A stretch of DNA of 64,000 nt, from assembly GCA_024402565.1 (NCBI GenBank), contig JAKSTM010000001.1:117658-181657 (forward strand). Reading direction: 5' to 3'. The notes beneath the pieces were generated by a model. It searched no databases. It had not been told where the DNA came from and saw only the letters and a list, made by a program, of their open reading frames with translations. Shown one piece after another: positions 27,072-33,367 of the stretch. Within the stretch, counting starts at the first letter, position 1. Each line of letters begins with the position of its first letter. Origin of the DNA: Treponema sp. GTDB taxonomy: Bacteria; Spirochaetota; Spirochaetia; Treponematales; Treponemataceae. The translations under genes were made by a program, and so were the position numbers.

Positions 27072-29894
27072 TTATCTTCCACAGCAGTTTTTGTATTTCT
27101 TTCCACTACCACAAGGACAAGGATCATTTCTTCCAACCTTTGCTGTAGTGCGGCGAACTGTTATATTGTCACCCTGTGAACGCTGGTTCATAGCACTGTT
27201 TACAGCGGCACGGCGTTGTGCATCTCCGTTGAAAGTGTTTCTTGCACTTGATTCTGCCTGATTATTTGCCATAGCAGCTGCAGTGTTTCCAGCATCCGAA
27301 TGCTGTGCATTCATCTGATGGTTTGCCTGGGCAGCAAGCATTGCCTGACGGCGTGCAGCAGCTTCTGGAGTCAGTTGAATACGAACTTTGAATACACGGC
27401 TCATTACAGAGTCTCTGATGGAATCAAGCATGTCGTAGAAAATATTGAATCCGTCAATTTTGTATTCAGTAAGTGGGTTTTTGCTTCCATATGAACGGAG
27501 AGAAACAGCTTCGCGAAGTCCTTCCAATGTTTCCAGCTGATCAAGCCATTTTTTGTCGATTATCTGAATGTACTGGTAACGGATGAACATGTTCAGGTTT
27601 TCTTTTCCTGCAAGAGTTTCTTTTTCTGTTATGTCATTCTGAAGTTCTGCAAGAACAGCTTCTTTTGTAAGGCGTTCTGCAGGAAGCTGGAATCCAAACT
27701 TTTCTTTGATTGCGTCATTGAGATTGAGGAGCGCACTGTCATTTTTATGTTTCTTTTCAGATTCAAAGGTTTCGAAAATGTTTTCAACAGTGTCCTTTGC
27801 ATTTTCCATAACACGTGCCGAAAGATTGTCATCTGCAAGGATTTCGTCACGGTTCTGATAGATTACTGTTCGCTGTTCATTGAGAACATCATCGTAATCC
27901 AGGAGGTGTTTACGGATTTCAAAGTTACGGTCTTCAACTTTTGTCTGTGCTTTTTCGATACCTTTGTTAAGCCAAGGATGTTCGATAGGTTCGCCAGGTT
28001 CCATACCGATGCGGCTCATCATAGTTTTCATGCGTTCTCCACCGAAGAGACGCATAAGGTCATCATCCATAGAAATGAAGAATTTTGAACGTCCTGGGTC
28101 GCCCTGACGTCCTGAACGACCACGAAGCTGGTTGTCGATACGTCGTGATTCGTGACGTTCTGTACCGATTACGTAAAGCCCGCCTGCGGCGCAAACTTCG
28201 TCATAATTTTTCTTGCATTCTTCTTTTTCGATTTCAAGAGCGGCTTTGTACTGTTCAGGAGTTGCATTTGTACCGGCGCGTTTTCTTGCTCGGAATTCAG
28301 GTGAACCACCCAATTTAATATCAGTACCACGACCGGCCATGTTTGTGGCAATTGTAACAGCGCCTTTTGAACCCGCTTCTGCAACAATTAAAGCTTCACG
28401 TGCATGATTTTTTGCATTCAAAACGTCATGGCGGATACCTTTTCTTGTAAGAAGAGCAGACAAATGTTCTGATTTTTCAACTGAAACTGTACCAACCAGA
28501 ACAGGCTGGCCTTTGTCATGAGCTGCTTTGATTTCTTTTGCGATAGCTTCCCATTTATCATTTTCGTTCAGGTAAACTTCGTCGTTTTCGTCTTTACGTG
28601 CAACAGGACGGTTTGTTGGAATTGAAACAACGTCCAGTTTATAGATTTTGTTAAATTCTACGGCTTCTGTTGCTGCAGTACCTGTCATACCAGAGAGTTT
28701 GTCGTACATACGGAAGAAGTTCTGGAATGTTACAGTTGCCATAGTACGGTTTCTCTGTGCGATACGGATATGTTCTTTAGCTTCGATAGCCTGATGAAGT
28801 CCGTCTGAGTAACGGCGGCCTTCCAGAACGCGTCCTGTGAATTCATCGATGATTTCGACTTTTCCGTCGCGAACAAGGTAATCTACATCATTATGGAAAA
28901 GGATGTGTGCGCGGAGAGCCTGGGTAAAGTAGTGGGCGTATTCGAAGTTTTCTTCATCTTCGAGGTTTGAATCTGCAGAAATAAGGTTATGCTTGTGAAG
29001 AATGTTGTTGATTTTCTGCATACCTTTGTCTGTGAAGGAAACTCGTTTTGATTTTTCATCAATAGTGTAGTCACCTTCAATAGCAGCACGCTCTTCAGGC
29101 GTCATGAAAGTTTCATCAGGATATTCATTTGTCTTAGGGTCTTTTGCAACTTCTGTCAATTCATTTACATATTTGTCTACTTCGTAGTACTTGTATGTGT
29201 CATCTTCGCCAGCACCTGAAATAATAAGAGGAGTACGGGCTTCATCGATTAATACAGAGTCAACTTCATCGACGATACAGTAACTGAATCCGCGCTGAAC
29301 TTTCTCTTCAAGAGAAACCTTCATGTTGTCGCGAAGATAGTCGAATCCAAGTTCGTTATTTGTTCCGTAAGTAATATCACAATCGTAAGCCTGCTTGCGT
29401 TGTGCATTGTCCATATTTGAAAGAATGGCACCTACAGACTGACCTAAGAATTCGTAAACCGGACGCATTTCTTCAGACTGTGTTTCTGCCAGGTAGTCGT
29501 TTACAGTAACAACATGAACACCTTTTCCTGTAAGGGAATTGAGGTAAGCTGCCTGAACAGCAACCAATGTTTTACCTTCACCGGTTTTCATTTCTGTAAT
29601 TCGTCCAGAGTTCAGAACGATAGCACCCATAATCTGAACATCAAAAGGGCGCTGTCCACGAACACGCCAGGAAGCTTCACGGGCAAGTGCCAGTGCTTCT
29701 GGCTGGATATCTTCCAGTGTTTCTCCGTTTGCAAGTCTTTCTTTGAATTTTTTTGTCTGCTCAGGGAAGTCTTCATCTTTAAGAGATTTTGCCCATTCCT
29801 CTTTTGCATTAACTTTTTCAAGAATTGGTTTGATAGCCTTTATGTCGCGTTCATTCTGAGAACCGAAAAGGGTTGTAAGTACTTTGTCTAACAT
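27072..29894 (-). CDS. secA: Preprotein translocase ATPase SecA
   Basis: 940 residues. SecA drives Sec-dependent export through SecYEG. Walker A is EMKTGEGKTLVAVQAA, Walker B/DEAD is YCIVDEVDSVLIDEARTPL, followed by LSGMTGTAATEAVEFN and VTIATNMAGRGTDIKLGG, GRSGRQGDPGRSKFF (helicase domain 2). The preprotein cross-linking domain interrupts domain 1, and the C-terminal zinc finger GRNDPCPCGSGKKYKNCC for SecB/ribosome contact is intact. A flexible Gln/Asn/Ala-rich linker precedes it. The upstream gap has two TATAAT boxes in minus orientation with weak -35 elements, plus a GGAATATTCC palindrome (29935-29944). Confidence 0.97.
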   Translation of the reverse strand: MLDKVLTTLFGSQNERDIKAIKPILEKVNAKEEWAKSLKDEDFPEQTKKFKERLANGETLEDIQPEALALAREASWRVRGQRPFDVQIMGAIVLNSGRITEMKTGEGKTLVAVQAAYLNSLTGKGVHVVTVNDYLAETQSEEMRPVYEFLGQSVGAILSNMDNAQRKQAYDCDITYGTNNELGFDYLRDNMKVSLEEKVQRGFSYCIVDEVDSVLIDEARTPLIISGAGEDDTYKYYEVDKYVNELTEVAKDPKTNEYPDETFMTPEERAAIEGDYTIDEKSKRVSFTDKGMQKINNILHKHNLISADSNLEDEENFEYAHYFTQALRAHILFHNDVDYLVRDGKVEIIDEFTGRVLEGRRYSDGLHQAIEAKEHIRIAQRNRTMATVTFQNFFRMYDKLSGMTGTAATEAVEFNKIYKLDVVSIPTNRPVARKDENDEVYLNENDKWEAIAKEIKAAHDKGQPVLVGTVSVEKSEHLSALLTRKGIRHDVLNAKNHAREALIVAEAGSKGAVTIATNMAGRGTDIKLGGSPEFRARKRAGTNATPEQYKAALEIEKEECKKNYDEVCAAGGLYVIGTERHESRRIDNQLRGRSGRQGDPGRSKFFISMDDDLMRLFGGERMKTMMSRIGMEPGEPIEHPWLNKGIEKAQTKVEDRNFEIRKHLLDYDDVLNEQRTVIYQNRDEILADDNLSARVMENAKDTVENIFETFESEKKHKNDSALLNLNDAIKEKFGFQLPAERLTKEAVLAELQNDITEKETLAGKENLNMFIRYQYIQIIDKKWLDQLETLEGLREAVSLRSYGSKNPLTEYKIDGFNIFYDMLDSIRDSVMSRVFKVRIQLTPEAAARRQAMLAAQANHQMNAQHSDAGNTAAAMANNQAESSARNTFNGDAQRRAAVNSAMNQRSQGDNITVRRTTAKVGRNDPCPCGSGKKYKNCCGR

Positions 29895-29982
29895 AATAAA
29901 TCCATTTTATAAAATATAAGTAACTAATTATAACGGAATATTCCTATTATATACAGATAAAATTTAAAAAAAAATCTTTGAG

Positions 29983-30011
29983 TTGACAAGTAAGAATTGA
30001 AACTTTATGGT
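29983..30011 (+). promoter_or_regulatory. Promoter of the lipoprotein gene, possibly leaderless
   Basis: TTGACA (29983-29988), 17-bp spacer, TATGGT (30006-30011). The ATG at 30018 follows after 6 bases, which is where transcription should start. It is divergent from secA. Confidence 0.55.
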
Positions 30012-30017
30012 TTAAAA

Positions 30018-31229
30018 ATGCGATTTTTAAAAAACTTTTCATTCCTTTGGGTTTTATTTACTTTGATTTTTATTACATCTTGTTCTCGAAAAAACATTGT
30101 GGAATCCATTACGGAAGACGATCTTTTTTCTGTTTCTTATGGAAATTTCGAAGAACAGTTGAATGTTTTCAGCCTGAATGAAGTAGGTAACATCGAAACC
30201 GGACTTTTTATGAAAGACGGTTTCTTTTATCTGGTAAATGGGGAATCGCAGAAAGTCATGGAATTGAATTCCTATGGTGATTTATTGACTTTATATTACA
30301 ATGAAGATTCTTTGACGAAACACCTTATAGACAGTTCTGAAAGGGAGGATTTGTCTGTTCATAAGGAAATAGCATATCCTTTTGGCTATACTGGTCAGAT
30401 TGCAGTTGATTCAGATAAATGTATTTACGTTGTAAGTACAATCCCAAGAGACCGACAGGAATTAAGTCCTGATAGAAGCACACTTTACTGTCAGACAATT
30501 TTGAGACTTCCTCGTGACGGTAGTCAGATTGATTATATTGGTCAGCAGGGACCTGGAGGGACACCATTTCCTATAATCCGAAATATTTTTACAAATGACA
30601 AAGATGAATTTATTGTTGTTTGTTCTGCAAATAATGGCATGATGGTTTATTGGTTTGGAAAAGATGGATTTTTGAAATCAATGATTCCTGTAAATGCTTC
30701 TGAAACTCCAAAGGTTGCGGGAATTGATGAGGATTCCAGTGTATTTCTGACCGTTGAAAATGTAATTCCGGATTATAATGAATATAAACTTTATGTAAAG
30801 GTTGATAATTATTCTTCTTATTCGGATAAAGCCTCAAAAGCCCAGGCTGGAATCAGTTATATCAGTACTTTACTTTATCCTCTGGACATTTCGACCGGTT
30901 TATATGGAAATCCTGTATCCATTCCGCCATATGAAGAATCTGTTACTGTAGATTATTCAAGACTGGTATATAAGCTTCCATATGATTTCTTAGGGGTGAC
31001 TAAAAGTGGCTGGAAATTTTTTGTAGTCAGTACGACAAATGGTTTTGACGTTGAAATGATTCATTCAGAAAACCAGAAAGTTCTTCATCGCCATTTTGAT
31101 GTTAATAAAAGTAATGTTCTTTTTCATAATATGAGTCTTTCTTACGACGGAATAATTTCTGCATTGTATGTTGAAGAAAATCAGGCTCGTGTTGTTTGGT
31201 ATAGAACTGATAAACTTATAAATAATTAA
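30018..31229 (+). CDS. Predicted lipoprotein with beta-propeller-like repeats
   Basis: 403 residues from ATG 30018; a TTG at 29997 lies inside the promoter spacer and is rejected. The signal peptide ends in a lipobox (FITSC, Cys22), so the product is lipidated and faces the periplasm or surface. The mature chain shows repeated four-strand units with turns such as NEVGNIETGLFMKDGFFYLV, YTGQIAVDSDKCIYVVS, and LRLPRDGSQIDYIGQQGPGG, which suggest a six-bladed NHL-like propeller. No catalytic motif is seen. Such treponeme lipoproteins often act as binding scaffolds; the ligand is unknown. It is monocistronic by appearance, followed by the zinc-ribbon gene after 43 bp. Confidence 0.75.
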   Translation: MRFLKNFSFLWVLFTLIFITSCSRKNIVESITEDDLFSVSYGNFEEQLNVFSLNEVGNIETGLFMKDGFFYLVNGESQKVMELNSYGDLLTLYYNEDSLTKHLIDSSEREDLSVHKEIAYPFGYTGQIAVDSDKCIYVVSTIPRDRQELSPDRSTLYCQTILRLPRDGSQIDYIGQQGPGGTPFPIIRNIFTNDKDEFIVVCSANNGMMVYWFGKDGFLKSMIPVNASETPKVAGIDEDSSVFLTVENVIPDYNEYKLYVKVDNYSSYSDKASKAQAGISYISTLLYPLDISTGLYGNPVSIPPYEESVTVDYSRLVYKLPYDFLGVTKSGWKFFVVSTTNGFDVEMIHSENQKVLHRHFDVNKSNVLFHNMSLSYDGIISALYVEENQARVVWYRTDKLINN

Positions 31230-31272
31230 TGGCTTTGCTTAAATCTGCAACCCTTTGATTAGGAGGCATACA

Positions 31273-31437
31273 ATGATATCTCAAAATAATTTAGTTCCGC
31301 CCAAACCAGGTACTCCAATTCCTTACACTTGTCAGAACTGCGGTGAAAATTTCACTCAAAAGAAATCTCTTTTTCCTCGTCCGGTAAAATGTCCGAAGTG
31401 TGGAAGTACTAAATGTATTTCTCCATTAAAATGGTAA
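31273..31437 (+). CDS. Zinc-ribbon miniprotein (54 residues)
   Basis: 54 residues from ATG 31273, with a perfect AGGAGG at 31261-31266; a longer frame from TTG 31255 would place the ribosome-binding site inside the gene. Two CxxC knuckles, YTCQNCGENF (about residues 19-28) and VKCPKCGST (about 38-46), form a rubredoxin-like zinc ribbon. An extra Cys follows in STKCISPLKW. The N-terminal 15 residues are proline-rich. It may be a nucleic-acid or protein-binding adaptor; no specific role can be given. It stands at the head of an accessory patch and its downstream flank is a gene remnant. Confidence 0.7.
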   Translation: MISQNNLVPPKPGTPIPYTCQNCGENFTQKKSLFPRPVKCPKCGSTKCISPLKW

Positions 31438-31594
31438 AAATATCCAGGCATTTGTAATATTCTGTAAGAGCGGAGAAAGTGATGACAGCAGTATTATTGA
31501 AAAAGCTTGTTTTGAACAAAAGATTTATTCAATAGATGATGTTAATGAGCTTTTAGTCCATTTTAATCAAAAAACAATTGGTGGTGTTGAATAG
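31430..31594 (+). pseudogene. Gene remnant: 54 open codons without a start
   Basis: After a TAA at 31427-31429 this frame stays open until TAG at 31592-31594, but has no ATG, GTG or TTG with a ribosome-binding site at its beginning. The translation reads like real protein: NIQAFVIFCKSGESDDSS, then IIEKACFEQKIYSIDDVNEL. The pattern of a hydrophobic strand (AFVIFC) followed ~20 residues later by IYSIDDVNELL resembles the end of nuclease-related (NERD or restriction-like) domains. It overlaps the tail of the zinc-ribbon gene by a few bases in another frame. I take it as the 3' end of a decayed gene, or a frameshifted extension of the zinc-ribbon protein. Confidence 0.45.
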
Positions 31595-31612
31595 TAATTC
31601 CAAAATCAGTAG

Positions 31613-31643
31613 AAAAGGCTGTCATATTTGTGGCAGCTTTTTT
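31613..31643 (+). terminator. Terminator after the zinc-ribbon/remnant unit
   Basis: AAAAGGCTGTC (31613-31623) pairs with GGCAGCTTTT (from 31632) with G-U wobbles, followed by six T. It lies upstream of the LRAT gene, which argues against the GTG start at 31630 for that gene. Confidence 0.7.
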
Positions 31644-31654
31644 GATTTTAAAAT

Positions 31655-31681
31655 ATAGCCTGCCAGGCTATGAGTTTTTTT
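31655..31681 (+). terminator. Second hairpin with T-run (or palindromic operator)
   Basis: ATAGCCTG (31655-31662) and CAGGCTAT (31664-31671) form a near-perfect palindrome around one base, followed by GAG and seven T. It could be a second tandem terminator or a regulator site just before the LRAT gene. Confidence 0.5.
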
Positions 31682-31704
31682 CCTTTCTCAATTATCCTTT
31701 ACTC

Positions 31705-32157
31705 ATGGAAACAAAAATAACAAACAAACCTATTCCAGGTGATGTACTTAGTGTTAACCGGGGTCTTTACAGACATTACGGTGTTTATGTTGGGAACAAT
31801 ATTGTTGTTCACTTTGCAGGCGACAAGGATTTTGAAATTTCTCCAAAGCATGCGTTTATTCAAAAGACAAGTCTGGAAGATTTTTCTAAGGGAAATGAAG
31901 TACAGACAGAGACGCGATGCGGAGAATCTTTCAGTCGTAAAGAAACGGTAATGCGTGCTTTGAATGCAGTTGGTAGCGAAAAGGGGAAATATGCTCTCGC
32001 ATGGAATAACTGCGAACATTTTGCCACCTGGTGTCGTTATGGTAAAAAACGTTCTGCTCAAGTTGAGCACGTACTGGGAGGAGTTGCAACGGTTGCAGCA
32101 ATTGCGATTGGAGCGGTTGTTGTTAATCAAATTAAAAATGATTGGGAATCAGCATAA
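31705..32157 (+). CDS. LRAT-domain protein (NlpC/P60 superfamily) with C-terminal membrane segment
   Basis: 150 residues from ATG 31705; the frame extends to a GTG at 31630, but that lies inside a terminator. The lecithin:retinol-acyltransferase fold is clear: PGDVLSVNRGLYRHYGVYVG gives the first catalytic His, NIVVHFAGD the second, and WNNCEHFATWCRYG the nucleophilic Cys in the diagnostic NCEHF motif. Residues ~120-142 (VLGGVATVAAIAIGAVVV) form a membrane anchor, as in eukaryotic LRAT relatives. The family does thiol acyl-transfer or peptidase chemistry on lipids or peptides. No close Shine-Dalgarno is visible. Located in the accessory patch beside an FtsK-gamma-like protein; a defence or envelope role is only a guess. 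Confidence 0.82.
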   Translation: METKITNKPIPGDVLSVNRGLYRHYGVYVGNNIVVHFAGDKDFEISPKHAFIQKTSLEDFSKGNEVQTETRCGESFSRKETVMRALNAVGSEKGKYALAWNNCEHFATWCRYGKKRSAQVEHVLGGVATVAAIAIGAVVVNQIKNDWESA

Positions 32158-32255
32158 AAAAAAAGAAATTAACCTGTTTGGAAAGTAATCTTTTGACGAA
32201 AAATCCGGACGGAAAAAAGTCGTAAAACACGGAAAATGAGGAGTAAAAAAAAAAT

Positions 32256-32648
32256 ATGCCTATCACAGAAAAAACTATAAGAGAAATTCAGAAGAGATTT
32301 GAAAAGGATGATGAATATGAACTGTATTCAAAAGCCTTTGAAATTGTTGCTTCTACTGGAGATGAAAACCCAAAGCATCTTGCTGAAAAACTTGCCATTT
32401 CAGAGGAACTTGCAGAATCATTGATTCAGAAAATGCGTGACAATGGAGATATAGGTTGTGATGACGAATGTGAAGATTCGGAGGAAACAGATGATGGATG
32501 TTTTCATATGGACGGAGACTTATTTACTGCGCCTGAAAAAATTATAGAAGGTTTGTGTTTTCTTGGTGATGTAATCCAGGACGCATCAGAAAAAATTTGC
32601 GAGGTACTTGATGAATCAGTAGAACGTGTTATGGATTTTGATTTTTAG
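32256..32648 (+). CDS. Acidic protein with an FtsK-gamma-like winged helix
   Basis: 130 residues, strongly acidic. Residues ~22-68 (ELYSKAFEIVASTGDENPKH, then LAEKLAISEELAESLIQKM and RDNGDIG) match the layout of the FtsK gamma domain, a winged helix that reads KOPS sites, with the usual LIxxMxxxGxxG end. Here it is detached from any motor. It is followed by an Asp/Glu/Cys patch (CDDECEDSEETDDGC) that could bind metal, and an amphipathic helix (APEKIIEGLCFLGDVIQDAS). Upstream GAGGAG at 32238-32243 is 12 bases from the ATG. Between it and the LRAT gene there are 98 bp, so the two may share a transcript. Function unknown. Confidence 0.6.
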   Translation: MPITEKTIREIQKRFEKDDEYELYSKAFEIVASTGDENPKHLAEKLAISEELAESLIQKMRDNGDIGCDDECEDSEETDDGCFHMDGDLFTAPEKIIEGLCFLGDVIQDASEKICEVLDESVERVMDFDF

Positions 32649-32665
32649 AAATAATAGTAAAACTC

Positions 32666-33037
32666 TGAGCTATGATGGACGAGAACCTAGCAAGCGACGG
32701 CTTTAGCCGGCAAAATGCTCGAGGAGCATTTTGAGCGCGCTTCGGCAACGCGCCCCTGCGTTGCCGTCGAACAGCTGGCTGTCGATGGTTCGAAAGATTT
32801 ACAAAATAAGAGTTAAAACAAAAAAGCTTCAGATTTCTCTGAAGCCTTTCCTGAGCTATGATGGACGAGAACCTAGCAAGCGACGGCTTTAGCCGGCAAA
32901 ATGCTCGAGGAGCATTTTGAGCGCGCTTCGGCAACGCGCCCCTGCGTTGCCGTCGAACAGCTGGCTGTCGATGGTTCGAAAGATTTACAAAATAAGAGTT
33001 AAAACAAAAAAGCTTCAGATTTCTCTGAAGCCTTTCC
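32666..33037 (-). repeat. Two exact tandem copies of a 186-bp unit derived from the tRNA-Lys 3' end
   Basis: Copies run 32666-32851 and 32852-33037, and a third partial copy is the tRNA-Lys gene itself (33038 on). Each begins with TGAGCTATGATGGAC, the complement of the tRNA 3' end, with the T-loop altered (GAGAACC instead of TCGAACC). Then come G+C-rich palindromes: CAAAATGCTC/GAGCATTTTG (32711-32733 in copy 1) and GGCAACGC/GCGTTGCC (32744-32765). Next is GGCTGTCGATGGTTCGA (32777-32793, repeated at 32963-32979), a 17-bp inverted copy of tRNA positions 33053-33069, then an A/T-rich stretch and the tRNA terminator (stem 32826-32845). Base composition is far from the surroundings. This stretch holds no credible protein gene. 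Confidence 0.92.
33006..33031 (-). terminator. Terminator of tRNA-Lys(UUU)
   Basis: On the minus strand GCTTCAGA and TCTGAAGC (33024-33031 and 33012-33019) form an 8-bp stem with a GAAA loop, followed by six T. An identical copy exists 186 bp further on (32820-32845). Confidence 0.9.
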
Positions 33038-33110
33038 TGAGCTATGATGGACTCGAACCATCGACAGCCGCCTTAAAAGGGCGGTGCTCTACCACCTGAG
33101 CTAATAGCCC
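33038..33110 (-). tRNA. tRNA-Lys (anticodon UUU)
   Basis: Read on the minus strand: acceptor GGGCTAT pairs with ATAGCTC (one G-U), D-arm GCTC/GAGC, anticodon stem CCGCC/GGCGG around CTTTTAA with anticodon TTT, T-arm GATGG/CCATC around TTCGAGT, discriminator A. 73 nt, no encoded CCA. Its 3' end is the boundary of the 186-bp repeat array. Confidence 0.95.
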
Positions 33111-33168
33111 ATTCATTGTCACTCAAGCTTTAGCATTTGGTGCTGTGCTTTCGTTCGAACGTGAGATT

Positions 33169-33197
33169 AATATATAATTTATCACAAAAGTGGTCAA
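33169..33197 (-). promoter_or_regulatory. Promoter of tRNA-Lys(UUU)
   Basis: On the minus strand TTGACC (33197-33192), 17-bp spacer, TATATT (33174-33169). The leader before the tRNA is about 50 nt and holds a perfect palindrome CGTTCGAACG (33152-33161). No gene is seen between the tRNA and the flavoprotein gene at 33368. Confidence 0.75.
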
Positions 33198-33273
33198 TAG
33201 CTAAAATCAATTATTTTTAAAAAAATTCACTTTTTTTCATTTTTTTTGAAATTTTATCAGTATTCTCTATGTG

Positions 33274-33308
33274 AAATCCCCTATAATTTGGGATTTTGGA
33301 TTTTTTTT
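33274..33308 (+). terminator. Hairpin with T-run upstream of the flavoprotein gene
   Basis: AAATCCC (33274-33280) pairs with GGGATTT (33290-33296), followed by TGGA and a run of eight T. It would stop transcripts entering from the left. No nearby plus-strand gene needs it, so its role is unclear. Confidence 0.5.
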
Positions 33309-33309
33309 C

Positions 33310-33338
33310 TTAATAAAATAAATATCTTGTTATATAAT
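33310..33338 (+). promoter_or_regulatory. Promoter of the flavoprotein gene
   Basis: TTAATA (33310-33315), 17-bp spacer, TATAAT (33333-33338); consensus -10 with a weak -35. The leader is about 22 nt and carries TTGGAGG before ATG 33368. Confidence 0.6.
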
Positions 33339-33367
33339 AAAAATTCATAATAAAAATTGGAGGTATT

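Noticed and set aside
27072..29894. Plus-strand open frames within secA as overlapping genes
   Set aside because: Cysteine- and phenylalanine-rich translations without motifs or ribosome-binding sites; typical antisense shadows.
31630..31704. Upstream GTG start for the LRAT-domain protein
   Set aside because: The added 25 codons lie within one terminator hairpin and a second palindrome, and lack a ribosome-binding site.
32666..33037. CRISPR-like array
   Set aside because: The repeat unit is 186 bp with no variable spacers, and no cas genes are nearby.
32629..33099. Open frames across the 186-bp repeats on both strands (for example about 100 codons on the minus strand)
   Set aside because: They consist of translated palindromes repeated with the 186-bp period and run through tRNA and terminator sequence; no ribosome-binding site.
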